A stretch of DNA of 64,000 nucleotides from Chitinophaga niabensis (GTDB lineage Bacteria; Bacteroidota; Bacteroidia; Chitinophagales; Chitinophagaceae). The translations under genes were made by a program, and so were the position numbers. The notes beneath the pieces were generated by a model. The model was given only the letters and a program-made list of their open reading frames with translations, did no database searches and was not told the origin of the DNA. Within the stretch, counting starts at the first letter, position 1, and each line of letters begins with the position of its first letter. Below are positions 25,401-32,364 of the stretch, piece after piece. The DNA lies in the NCBI RefSeq assembly GCF_039545795.1, contig NZ_CP154260.1, positions 4,159,001 through 4,223,000 of the forward strand. The letters are read 5' to 3'.

Positions 25401-25895
25401 TTCGGTGCCACATTCAACTATCGTAACCTCATGGTGAACACCACCTTCACATATGCATACGGCCATAAACGTTTATGGAAAATGGCAATGGACGATGCCG
25501 GATATGTGGGCAACTACAACCAGAGCAATCTTGTGGCAGGCAAAAGCGCTACCCTGCTGAGCACTTACGAAGCTACCATGCCACGTATGACGCAATACGG
25601 TGATGGCGGTAACTCCACCTTCTCTGACTTCTGGTTGTATGACGCGTCCTACCTGCGTTTGAACGCACTGAATGTAAGCTACCGCCTGCCTGCGAAAATG
25701 TTCCGCGATTACCTCATCCAGGGAGTGGACTTCACTTTCCAGGCAACCAATCTGTTCACCCTCACCCGCTATCCCGGTTTCGATCCGCAAGGTAACTGGT
25801 CATCCAGCGCCATTGGAACAGGCATGGGCGTAGACAACAGCTTTTATCCATCCGCCAGGAATTTCAATCTCGGCGCAAGGTTCACTTTTAAATAA
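22437..25895 (+). CDS. SusC/RagA-type TonB-dependent receptor with STN signalling domain
   Basis: The product is up to 1152 residues. After the signal peptide (hydrophobic near 23-45, ending GYAQ) comes an STN domain (about 47-115) that contacts the anti-sigma factor. A carboxypeptidase-regulatory-like domain follows (about 132-210, VRGRVTDKLRKPLPGVSIRI), then a plug (about 220-350), then the barrel. The presence of STN places it among transducing receptors. With the SusD lipoprotein it forms a pedal-bin transporter that loads a large substrate across the outer membrane. The start may be the ATG at 22437, 22479 or 22503; all keep the signal peptide. Confidence 0.94.
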   Translation: MYCRIFLPTGRRSRMPVTIPLVMKLTTALLLFAVFQVHAVGYAQKITLSEKDAPLENVFRSIRSLRVYDIVYDAGLMKTARPVTIEVKDASVEEVLDKSFKNQPFTYTMRGNTIIIQKRLMITPRVDAVEKKKVRGRVTDKLRKPLPGVSIRIKGTQAGTVTAGDGSFTLELDDKAVLQFSFIGYQSKEVQVNTTSEDLIVVLEENNSTLNQVVVQAYGTAKVKDVTGSVAHLGTKEIRNAPMGATIQSVLQGKVAGVNVAIQSASPTSPISVIIRGASSISGNNQPLWVIDGVPDYSSNTATSGNIVNALYNLNLNDIESIDILKDASATALYGSRAANGVVIVTTRRGVEGMRPTIELSSRLGLQVQDFNSYKYMEAPQYIDFSNKAAREEAYTRGVFDYFTRLYLDEQAFFNLNSSEFNRNSFKVLPGAYYEGNTNWMKEVTRNPISQQYDLSLRGGTSNIAYYVSIYNTRMDGIVQSGGSNLYGGRLNLEAKLRSSLKFGLNLNGASRKTDDKDYMLDVLKKVRPDIPPYNPDGSLFTRDAYTENPYTTLLNTNTGDGQTFNGTGFLELSILNGLMAKSAFTVNYANSQRLQYMRRGSTFNTTGSRTLEQDKTQTRVWENTLTYVKTLGKHDILALAGYSMEKNSLLRYGMSATNFPDDDILNDFSSAATRGALVESYTANALISQFARAHYKFNNRYIISGTVRRDGSSRFGPDKRWGLFPSGALAWLITEESFMKSPRLQRVISYLKLRASTGTAGSQNLGSYAWITGVGSSRYNEQPAIAPSSIGNASLQWEQTRMTDLGLDYGLWDERIRGTIGVYRKHTDELIYSLPLPPSSSFSSISSNVASLKNEGIEFDVSVDVVKKQHTTFTLDFNIYRNTNRILRINGITKELFFPSSITTYMSVKEGEKTGIWYGFQTYDRLINTAEELIALQGRDAQGRKIMYRNSYESAGDLYFVDQNGDGVINNSDKTHIGSADPKFAGGFGATFNYRNLMVNTTFTYAYGHKRLWKMAMDDAGYVGNYNQSNLVAGKSATLLSTYEATMPRMTQYGDGGNSTFSDFWLYDASYLRLNALNVSYRLPAKMFRDYLIQGVDFTFQATNLFTLTRYPGFDPQGNWSSSAIGTGMGVDNSFYPSARNFNLGARFTFK

Positions 25896-25903
25896 CCGAC
25901 CGC

Positions 25904-27388
25904 ATGAAAAAGACATTACATTATATATCGATCCTTTTATTGACTGCCAGCCTTTCATCCTGCGAAAAATTCCTCGATGAACAACCCATTCATGCATTGA
26001 CAGATGCCAATGCCATCACCAGTGCATCCAAAGCGAGAGCCGCGGTGGGTGGAATTTACGCCTCTTTCCAGAACGATTCCTGGTCCGGCGGGATGTACGC
26101 CGCACTCGCCTCCAAATCAGGCTTCATGAGTTACATGGCCATTGATTACGATATGGGTTACAGCCAAACAACAGGCGGTAATACAGGCTGCTGGCAGACT
26201 TTCTACAGAAGCCTCAATGCGGCCAACTTTGCCATCACCGGCATCAATAACCTCTCTGCTGACGCTATTACTGCAGATGAGAAATCTGCATTACTGGCGG
26301 AAGCAAAATGCCTCCGTGCCTGGATCAACGCTAACCTGCTCTGGAATTTTAGTCATTGGTGGGCCGATGATGCTGATCCGGATGGCCTGTTGTACCGCGA
26401 CCAGGCGATGGACCTTGGGAATGTGATCAAAGCCCGCATTAATGTGGGGGAAAGCTATGAGAAGATCTATGAAGACCTTGATGCTGCGATCGCGGGACTG
26501 AAGGATATCACCACACCGCGTTACGTATCCAAACAATTCGCAAAAGCCCTCAAGGCCAAACTCCTGCTCTACCGCGGCGCCTACCGTAATGACCACGAGA
26601 TGTTAAAAGCATCGCTCAGCCTGGTAAATGATGTGCTGCAGAACCATCCTGCATCGCTCGCCCTGGAAGCCAATATGAACGACATCTACAAGAATGCCTG
26701 GGATTCCAAAGAGAACCTCTTTGCCCGCTATCTTGAAGACAATGGCACCAGAACTTCTGCAGGTGGTTATTATTACACGTATGGCCTTGTTTATGCCGGT
26801 AATAAACTGCCCCTGCCGGTTGGCGCCACACTCACAGCAGGCCTGCGTTACGGGCTGGACTGGTTCAAGGCCGATCCCCGCTGGGATGTGGCTACAGGAC
26901 CTGTTCGTTCACCGGAAACATGGGACAATACCATGAACCATACCTTCAAAAAAGTCTGCAGGCTGGGTTCTTATGCCGGCAGGAATACGAGCCCTCTTGA
27001 TGAGAAATACGCAGCATATTATTTCCGCTATGCAGAATTATACCTCATGAAAGCAGAACTGCTGGCGAGAACCGGTGCCTCCGCCACAGAAGCCATTGCA
27101 CCCATCAATGAAATGCGTGCAAAACGTACCACACCAGCCCTGCCTGCATTATCACCTGCTAATATTCAGGAAGCAATGAACCTGATCTTCCGCGAGATCT
27201 TCCTGGAGCTGTTCCTGGAAAATGGCAGCGAGTTCTTTGCTGCAGTGCGTTTTACAAACAATGGCCAGCCCTGGATCGTAACGATCAAAGACAGTAAACC
27301 ACTCGTGGAAAACAGGATATGCTGGCCCATTCCGGATGCCGAGATCATCAACAATCCGGCCATGACTCAAAATGCTGACTTAAAATAA
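25904..27388 (+). CDS. SusD/RagB-family outer-membrane lipoprotein
   Basis: The 494 residues have a lipobox SSC with Cys20 as the acylated residue. The SusD N-terminal pattern (CEKFLDEQP) is followed by TPR-like helices, and the RagB C-terminal region has a YYFRYAELYLMKAELLAR segment near 370. It is the surface lid that binds substrate for the SusC partner encoded 8 bp upstream. Ligand residues cannot be told. The downstream genes in the same run (DUF4465 lipoprotein, TlpA-like) suggest a peptide or cofactor cargo rather than a polysaccharide, since no glycosidase is present. Confidence 0.94.
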   Translation: MKKTLHYISILLLTASLSSCEKFLDEQPIHALTDANAITSASKARAAVGGIYASFQNDSWSGGMYAALASKSGFMSYMAIDYDMGYSQTTGGNTGCWQTFYRSLNAANFAITGINNLSADAITADEKSALLAEAKCLRAWINANLLWNFSHWWADDADPDGLLYRDQAMDLGNVIKARINVGESYEKIYEDLDAAIAGLKDITTPRYVSKQFAKALKAKLLLYRGAYRNDHEMLKASLSLVNDVLQNHPASLALEANMNDIYKNAWDSKENLFARYLEDNGTRTSAGGYYYTYGLVYAGNKLPLPVGATLTAGLRYGLDWFKADPRWDVATGPVRSPETWDNTMNHTFKKVCRLGSYAGRNTSPLDEKYAAYYFRYAELYLMKAELLARTGASATEAIAPINEMRAKRTTPALPALSPANIQEAMNLIFREIFLELFLENGSEFFAAVRFTNNGQPWIVTIKDSKPLVENRICWPIPDAEIINNPAMTQNADLK

Positions 27389-27394
27389 CCGATC

Positions 27395-28420
27395 ATGAAG
27401 CGAAACAATCTCATCTTTACTATACTGATATCTGCATTAGCCCTTTCCTGCAAAAAAGAAGAAAGAGGCAAACCCATCGCACAAGTGAATGATGTTACAT
27501 TTGATGAACTGCAACCTGGGGAACTCTCATTCAAAATACCCGATGCACCTTTCAAAGCAGGGACTTCTCAATCAGGCGTTGTAACCATAAACGTAAAGAA
27601 GCATGCAGGCGGTGGCTTTAGCGGCTTTGCAATATCCAGCAAGAACTGGCGTTCCTACCCCTGGAACCTGAGCCCTGACTTTGCTCCAGCCGGCTTAACA
27701 CCTGAACAGGCACAGGCCAGCATCGATTCCTGCATTTTCAGCGTGTATACTGCCAAACCCAATCAAACCGGCAACTACCTCGTGGCCCGTGTGCAGAATG
27801 ATGACGCCTTCCTTACGCTGGACAGAGCGGCCGTAGTGGAACACATCCTGGTGGCCAATACTTCTTACAATTATCTGCTGGAAACATATGGCTCCATCTA
27901 CTCCGGCACTGTGGACCCCGTTACACAGGCCTACCAGATCAACGGAACAAAAGTGAAGAACATCAACATCGCCAATCCTTCCACAGAACGTTATGGGAGA
28001 TTTACACTACCCGGCGACCTCATCAGCCTGGCAGGTCAGGAGTCATTGGCCAAACGCGCTGCAGGCAAGGCTGCAGCGGACGCTGCACGTGCTGCAAACA
28101 AAACACCTCAGCAGGTAGCGGCAGATTCCACTGCGGCAGCCGGCGCTACCTTTAAAGGTTTCGTAAAACTGAGCGTAACAGGCTTCAATGCGGAGAAAGC
28201 AACAGGCACAGTGGATTTCTGGCTCGCTATCCGGCCAAATGTAGATGCCTTGCTGCCAGCTTACAACGTGATCCTGGGAGACTGGTACAAGGTAGACCTG
28301 GCAAAGCTCGGCACAGTAAACAAACTTGTATTCCACCTTTCATCATCAGATACAGATGCCGCCGGCAATATGCGCACACCGCCATATTTTTGCCTGGATG
28401 GTATCAGGATACGTCATTAA
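27395..28420 (+). CDS. DUF4465 lipoprotein
   Basis: The 341-residue protein has a lipobox LSC (Cys19). It shows features of the DUF4465 beta-sandwich family: GFSGFAISS near 72, a VANTSYNYLLE segment near 152 and, at the end, a PPYFCLDGIRI signature. The family occurs next to TonB/SusCD systems and is thought to be a surface binding accessory. This copy carries a 30-residue Ala-rich insertion near 218-250 (AKRAAGKAAADAARAANK, then QQVAADSTAAAG) that looks like a helical spacer absent from typical members. It starts 6 bp after the SusD stop, in the same operon. Confidence 0.8.
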   Translation: MKRNNLIFTILISALALSCKKEERGKPIAQVNDVTFDELQPGELSFKIPDAPFKAGTSQSGVVTINVKKHAGGGFSGFAISSKNWRSYPWNLSPDFAPAGLTPEQAQASIDSCIFSVYTAKPNQTGNYLVARVQNDDAFLTLDRAAVVEHILVANTSYNYLLETYGSIYSGTVDPVTQAYQINGTKVKNINIANPSTERYGRFTLPGDLISLAGQESLAKRAAGKAAADAARAANKTPQQVAADSTAAAGATFKGFVKLSVTGFNAEKATGTVDFWLAIRPNVDALLPAYNVILGDWYKVDLAKLGTVNKLVFHLSSSDTDAAGNMRTPPYFCLDGIRIRH

Positions 28421-28432
28421 TCAAAGATCAAC

Positions 28433-29632
28433 ATGAAAAAGAACACACTCCTACTATTGGCCATGCTTCCATGCATGAATGCCCTGGCACAAGGGTATAC
28501 GATCACCGGCCACCTGAAAGGGAATGGTGAAGGAAAAAAAGTATTCCTGCGTTCCGGCAATAACCCTAAGCTGGCAGACAGCACCATCATCAGGAATGGT
28601 ACTTTCGAATTCCGCGGGCAGGTAGACTATCCACAGATGTTCGACATCACCATCATGAAAAACGAGCCCACTGAAAAGGAAAAGCGCCCCTGGCAGCCAC
28701 TGATCCCGCTGTTTGTGGAGAACAGGGCTATCACCCTGAACGCCGAGCTGGACAGCATCGACACCCAGCTGCAGGTATACACGAACAAGTTCGACCACAG
28801 CAAAGTGAGAGTGACAGGCGCCCCGCTGTACGATCAATACCTGGCATTCAGCAAAGAATATGATGTTTTGCAGAAAAGATCATCCGAAGCATTCGATGGC
28901 TACATCGCTTATCTGAACCCAGGTAAGGATAAAGAAAAAGGGCCGGTTTCCGTAGGTATTGCAGCGGTAGACAAGATAGATGCTGCGCGGAAAAATGCGC
29001 AGGACCATCTGGCCAATTACATCCGGAAGAATTCATCTTCCTACGTTGCAGCATATGTTTTTAAAAGAGGCATGAGCGCTTATACGGTAGATGAAATAAA
29101 TGCACTATGGGCAGGCTTTTCACCGGAGATCAAAAATTCCGCAGCTGGAAAAGACCTGCAGGAAGCAGTAGCGAAAACCACCAAAACCGCGATCGGCAGC
29201 CCGTATGCAGAATTTGCTTTCGAGGACAAGGACGGCAAACCCGTTAAATTGTCCGACCACGTTGGCAAAGGCAAATATGTGCTGCTGGAGTTCTGGGCTT
29301 CCTGGTGCGGACCTTGCCGGGCAGATATTCCTCATCTCAAGGAAGTGTATGAGCTCTATCATCCTGCGGGCTTTGAAGTGATCAGTATTTCCATGGACGA
29401 TAGCAAAGAAAAATGGTTGAAAGCGGTGGACGAGGAAAAGATGAAATGGTTGCAGGTATCAGACCTGAAAGCATTCCAGGGCGACCTGTCCAAGCTGTAT
29501 AATTTCAACGGCATCCCAACCTGTGTATTGATCGGGCCTGATGGTAAGATCGTAACGCGCAACATGAGAGGATCCTGGATGGACAAACGGCTGATCACAA
29601 TGTATGGGAACAAATTCGGCAGTAAATATTAA
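28433..29632 (+). CDS. TlpA-like thiol-disulfide protein with DUF4369 N-terminal domain
   Basis: The 399 residues comprise a signal peptide (ending ALAQ near 20), a DUF4369-type beta domain (about 22-125), a helical linker and a C-terminal thioredoxin domain (about 265-395). The active site is WASWCGPC near residues 285-292, and a cis-Pro segment FNGIPTC lies near 361. It is a periplasmic, membrane-facing oxidoreductase of the TlpA/ResA type. As last gene of the sigma-FecR-SusCD operon it may reduce the imported substrate or maintain disulfides of the system. The second Cys in the cis-Pro segment (PTC) is uncommon. Confidence 0.9.
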   Translation: MKKNTLLLLAMLPCMNALAQGYTITGHLKGNGEGKKVFLRSGNNPKLADSTIIRNGTFEFRGQVDYPQMFDITIMKNEPTEKEKRPWQPLIPLFVENRAITLNAELDSIDTQLQVYTNKFDHSKVRVTGAPLYDQYLAFSKEYDVLQKRSSEAFDGYIAYLNPGKDKEKGPVSVGIAAVDKIDAARKNAQDHLANYIRKNSSSYVAAYVFKRGMSAYTVDEINALWAGFSPEIKNSAAGKDLQEAVAKTTKTAIGSPYAEFAFEDKDGKPVKLSDHVGKGKYVLLEFWASWCGPCRADIPHLKEVYELYHPAGFEVISISMDDSKEKWLKAVDEEKMKWLQVSDLKAFQGDLSKLYNFNGIPTCVLIGPDGKIVTRNMRGSWMDKRLITMYGNKFGSKY

Positions 29633-29655
29633 TTGACCAGACGAGATTATTTATC

Positions 29656-29698
29656 AAGGGGCAGACCAAAAAAATTTGGTTTGCCCCTTAGTTTTTTT
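29656..29698 (+). terminator. Terminator of the SusCD operon
   Basis: A 15-bp stem (29656-29670 with 29675-29689, one T/G pair), a 4-nt A loop and a run of seven T follow the TlpA-like gene. Confidence 0.93.
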
Positions 29699-29789
29699 AC
29701 TGTTTCATTCACTATAGATAGCGATAACAGTTGTTTAACTTTTTATTTATCGTTTATTCTATTAATTAGTACTCGTTAACCCAATACTA

Positions 29790-29814
29790 CCAATTTGTGC
29801 CTATGGCACATTGG
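29790..29814. promoter_or_regulatory. Hairpin or operator-like palindrome upstream of the HEPN gene
   Basis: CCAAT-TT-GTGCC (29790-29801) is complementary to GGCACATTGG (29805-29814), with a TAT loop and a two-base bulge. A third GGCACA-like block, GGGCACA, lies at 29823-29829. It could be a binding site or part of a structured RNA. Confidence 0.4.
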
Positions 29815-29828
29815 ACTTTTAAGGGCAC

Positions 29829-29874
29829 AAAAAAACCCGGAAGTTTGGCAAGCCAGGGACAACCGGGAACTGTT
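29829..29874 (-). ncRNA. Candidate small RNA gene divergent from the HEPN gene
   Basis: On the minus strand an exact -7 box TATATTTG (29885-29878) is followed only about 10 nt later by a GC-closed hairpin: CCCGG (29867-29863) paired with CCGGG (29840-29836), then T7 (29835-29829). A promoter and terminator some 45 nt apart with no frame between is the layout of a small RNA gene. TTTG at 29905-29902 may be the -33 box, although the 16-bp spacing is short. Inside the loop, TTG/CAA and TGGC/GCCA can pair. It lies immediately 5' of the Abi-like gene. Alternatively the hairpin belongs to that gene's leader RNA on the plus strand. Confidence 0.4.
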
Positions 29875-29926
29875 TCACAAATATAGTACTATTCTTTCGA
29901 TCAAAAAAGAAAGTTAACCCATCGGA

Positions 29927-30613
29927 ATGAAATATAGAGATTTTGAAGCCATCATGTCAAATGATCGGCTAGGCAGGTATCTTGCTGCAGTGGGTGGAAT
30001 TACCCGTAAAGCGATGAAATTATATCGTTTAAATCTGAGGGCTTCCCAGGGAATGTTTACAATTATTTCCTGCTTTGAAGTTGCTTTAAGAAATGCAATA
30101 GATAGACACTACAAGGTTATTCAGGGCAATGATTGGCTTAGAGATGCAGCAATGCCTGGGGGCGCCCTGAACACTCCCAGGTGTGGCAAAACTCCACTCA
30201 TGATCAACAATGCTGTTTCAGAACTGGGAGTGCATTACAGCCATCCGAAATTAATAGCGAGAATGGATTTTGGATTCTGGCGGTATATGTTTGCCCGGCA
30301 TCAGTATACAGCATTAGGAAGAACATTACTGGCAATCTTTCCTGCCAAACCAAGAAGCACACCATTGCATCACTATGATAATACCTTTGTTTTTAGGGAG
30401 CTGGAGAAAATAAACGGGATAAGAAACAGAATAGCCCACCATGAACCAATATGTTTCTCAGATGGCCTATCGGTACTAAGTACAACCTACACCCGCCAAC
30501 ATTACGGGCTTATTCTCGATCTATTCAACTGGATGTCTATCGATGAAGGCGCTTTACTATATGGATTGGATCACATGAATGTAATCCTCGATAAAATAGA
30601 CTGTCTTAATTAA
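29927..30613 (+). CDS. Abi_2/AbiF-like HEPN protein (putative RNase toxin / abortive infection)
   Basis: The 228-residue protein carries the family landmarks FEVALRNAIDRHY (residues 50-62), FGFWRYMFARH (115-125) and a C-terminal NGIRNRIAHHEP. That last segment contains the HEPN catalytic pattern R-x4-H (Arg166, His171). HEPN proteins of the Abi_2/AbiD/AbiF group are phage-defence or toxin-like RNases; I recall reports that AbiF-type proteins work with an adjacent non-coding RNA and are related to the ancestry of Cas13. It is a lone gene between a terminator and convergent aroQ, whose stop is 1 bp away, and its base composition is visibly more AT-rich than its neighbours. Both fit acquisition by transfer. 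The exact subfamily is an inference. Confidence 0.8.
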   Translation: MKYRDFEAIMSNDRLGRYLAAVGGITRKAMKLYRLNLRASQGMFTIISCFEVALRNAIDRHYKVIQGNDWLRDAAMPGGALNTPRCGKTPLMINNAVSELGVHYSHPKLIARMDFGFWRYMFARHQYTALGRTLLAIFPAKPRSTPLHHYDNTFVFRELEKINGIRNRIAHHEPICFSDGLSVLSTTYTRQHYGLILDLFNWMSIDEGALLYGLDHMNVILDKIDCLN

Positions 30614-30614
30614 G

Positions 30615-31034
30615 TTACTTCTCCAAAAAGAACCTTACCCCCAGCGCATATCCCTTCATGCCCAATCCACAGATCACACCCACTGCTTTCGCTGCCGTAA
30701 GAGATGTATGGCGGAACTCTTCCCGTGCATAGATATTGCTGATATGAATTTCCACCACCGGCGTTTTGATCCCCGCAATCGCATCACGGATAGCCACGGA
30801 AGTATGTGTATAGGCTCCTGCATTCAGCAGAATACCATCGTAGCTGAAACCAACGCTGTGCAAATGGTTCACAATCTCCCCTTCCACATTATTCTGAAAG
30901 TAATCGATCTGCACATCCGGGAACTGCGCTCTCAGCGTTTCCAGGTATTGCTCAAAAGTAAGGCTGCCGTATACTTCCGGTTCCCGCTTTCCCAGCAGGT
31001 TCAGATTAGGCCCGTTAATGATGGCTATTTTCAT
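30615..31034 (-). CDS. aroQ: Type II 3-dehydroquinate dehydratase
   Basis: The 139 residues read from the ATG at 31034, chosen because the protein then begins MKIAIINGPNLNLLG, the family start. A 12-residue longer form is possible. Signature segments are the catalytic Tyr in EVYGS near 22, an NAGAYTHTS motif near 72-80 and the substrate-binding HISNIYAREEFRH near 98-110. It is a dodecameric enzyme of the shikimate pathway, dehydrating 3-dehydroquinate. It lies 51 bp after ubiX and is likely co-transcribed. Its 3' end faces the HEPN gene with a 1-bp gap and no terminator between. Confidence 0.94.
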   Translation of the reverse strand: MKIAIINGPNLNLLGKREPEVYGSLTFEQYLETLRAQFPDVQIDYFQNNVEGEIVNHLHSVGFSYDGILLNAGAYTHTSVAIRDAIAGIKTPVVEIHISNIYAREEFRHTSLTAAKAVGVICGLGMKGYALGVRFFLEK

Positions 31035-31085
31035 GAATGATAGAATGATAAATGAATAACAAGGATACAAATTTCCGCACAGAAT

Positions 31086-31646
31086 TTATTCCCCCCAGCG
31101 GAAAGTGTCCTGCTCCAGCCCTGCCAGGTCTATCACCCTGTCCACCACCGTAGCGGCAACGTCTTCTATCGTTTGGGGTTTGCTGTAAAAGGAAGGAGTG
31201 GCCGGGCAGATGATACCACCTGCCTCTGTTACCGTTTGCATATTACGGATGTGGATGAGGTTATAAGGCGTATCCCGCAGCACACAGATCAGCTTCCGCC
31301 TTTCTTTCAATACCACATCCGCCGCTCGGGTAATAAGATCATTGGAAATACCACCGGCAATGCGGCCCAGCGTACCCATGGAGCAAGGGCAGATGATCAT
31401 GGTATTATAACGCCCGCTGCCGGAAGCAAAAGGGGCATGGAAATCATGTTGGCTGAAAATGGGAAAAGGAAGGTGCTCAAAGCCCCGGTCGCTCAGCTCT
31501 GTTTCCCAAACAGTGCGGGCATTCTCTGTAAGTATTATCGCTACCTGGTCCACCTGCTCCTTCAGCCCCGCCAGCTTGTTCAAAAGCTGCCTGGCATAAA
31601 TAGAACCGCTGGCTCCGGTTACTGCCACAACTATACGATGTTTCAT
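31086..31646 (-). CDS. ubiX: Flavin prenyltransferase UbiX
   Basis: The 186-residue Rossmann-like flavoprotein begins with the FMN-binding VAVTGASGSIYA (residues 7-18). It has the typical CPCSMGTLGRIAGGISNDLITRAADV near 100-125 and a C-terminal region with PATPSFYSKPQT. It attaches a dimethylallyl group to FMN to make the prenylated-FMN cofactor of UbiD-type decarboxylases. No ubiD is in the window. An exact -7 box TAGCTTTG (31658-31651) ends 4 nt before the ATG, suggesting a leaderless message; the FMN loop prevents a downstream start. Confidence 0.94.
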   Translation of the reverse strand: MKHRIVVAVTGASGSIYARQLLNKLAGLKEQVDQVAIILTENARTVWETELSDRGFEHLPFPIFSQHDFHAPFASGSGRYNTMIICPCSMGTLGRIAGGISNDLITRAADVVLKERRKLICVLRDTPYNLIHIRNMQTVTEAGGIICPATPSFYSKPQTIEDVAATVVDRVIDLAGLEQDTFRWGE

Positions 31647-31650
31647 ACCG

Positions 31651-31658
31651 CAAAGCTA
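31651..31658 (-). promoter_or_regulatory. -7 promoter element 4 nt before ubiX
   Basis: TAGCTTTG on the minus strand matches TAnnTTTG. CGGT separates it from the ATG. Confidence 0.65.
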
Positions 31659-31676
31659 CGGCATTAACAATAAGGA

Positions 31677-31700
31677 AGGGCCGGCACAGCGGCCAGCCCT
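31677..31700 (-). terminator. Possible terminator after ytxJ
   Basis: A 9-bp stem AGGGCTGGC / GCCGGCCCT (one T/G pair; plus 31700-31692 with 31685-31677) is followed on the minus strand by only a T-rich, not pure, tail. It is probably a weak terminator. Confidence 0.5.
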
Positions 31701-31721
31701 CTTAATTATTTTTCAACTCAT

Positions 31722-32036
31722 CTATTCCAATTCTTCCATCCTGATGGCCATATGGCTCTCGTCGTATATACACTCTCCGTTATGGATCAATAGCAGCTGC
31801 GGCGATTCGTGCGGAATGTTATACATCTCCGCCACCTTGTTGCTAAGGCTCCTGTACCTGATCAGATCCAGGTAATAGAACGCAATACCCTCCGGTACCA
31901 CCGACCTTTCCAGGCGGGATTTCACCATACTGCTAATACTGCAGCGGGTACTGTGTTTGAAAATTACCGTCTTCTGTTCAAAGGAACGGGACTGTATCGT
32001 ATGCAATTGTTCTTCACTCTCCAGGTCGATCCACAT
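31722..32036 (-). CDS. ytxJ: YtxJ-type bacillithiol-system monothiol redox protein
   Basis: The 104-residue thioredoxin-fold protein has a single active-site Cys32 in FKHSTRCSIS and the cis-Pro segment HESPQLLLI near 77-85, as in YtxJ (BrxC-like). YtxJ proteins reduce bacillithiolated cysteines, so the organism probably makes bacillithiol, as many Bacteroidota do. It is preceded by a tiny lipoprotein gene 7 bp upstream on the same strand. Both are read from the symmetric promoter at 32237-32299. Confidence 0.88.
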   Translation of the reverse strand: MWIDLESEEQLHTIQSRSFEQKTVIFKHSTRCSISSMVKSRLERSVVPEGIAFYYLDLIRYRSLSNKVAEMYNIPHESPQLLLIHNGECIYDESHMAIRMEELE

Positions 32037-32043
32037 AACAGTA

Positions 32044-32217
32044 CTAACAGTTTTTATCCTTTTCGTGCTGCACTTTGGTGATCTTCATGGGGCATCCCAG
32101 CTTCTGTGAAGCGCAGGAAGAAAACATGACAGCTAACACTGCCATTACACAAAATGTACCGATCAAGCGGTATCCTGATTTCATATTCTGCATTTTAGTA
32201 AATAAACGAAATTTCAT
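32044..32217 (-). CDS. Tiny lipoprotein (57 residues or fewer), unrecognised
   Basis: ATG at 32217 (alternatives 32193 and 32184) to TAG at 32046-32044. The sequence has a short basic start, a hydrophobic run (residues about 17-33) and a lipobox FSSC with Cys35, leaving a mature lipopeptide of 23 residues. Two further Cys lie at 42 and at the very C-terminus (57). The shortest start (32184) gives a more usual lipoprotein signal length. Its stop is 7 bp before ytxJ, implying one transcript. With three Cys in so short a mature peptide, a thiol or metal role is conceivable but not shown. Confidence 0.7.
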   Translation of the reverse strand: MKFRLFTKMQNMKSGYRLIGTFCVMAVLAVMFSSCASQKLGCPMKITKVQHEKDKNC

Positions 32218-32236
32218 AGGCTTGAATTATTTGCAC

Positions 32237-32299
32237 TTTGTGATTCGTATTTTGTGACCTTATATTTGCAAATATATATGTTTATATTAGAAAAAACAA
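32237..32299. promoter_or_regulatory. Symmetric bidirectional promoter between mpl and the lipoprotein-ytxJ operon
   Basis: TATATTTGCAAATATA (32261-32276) is a perfect 16-bp palindrome in which each half is an exact -7 box for one direction. Rightward: TTTG (32237-32240), 20 bp, TATATTTG. Leftward: TTG (32299-32297), 20 bp, TATATTTG. The palindromic core ATTTGCAAAT recurs at 32328-32337. Confidence 0.7.
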
Positions 32300-32364
32300 C
32301 CCTATGTGTTGTTAATTATTGATTTTCATTTGCAAATTTAATACACAAAGAACCGGGAATTGTC

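Noticed and set aside
29656..29698. Large hairpin before the HEPN gene as part of its RNA
   Set aside because: It is a classic terminator following the TlpA-like gene, with T7 on the plus strand, and is better assigned to the SusCD operon.
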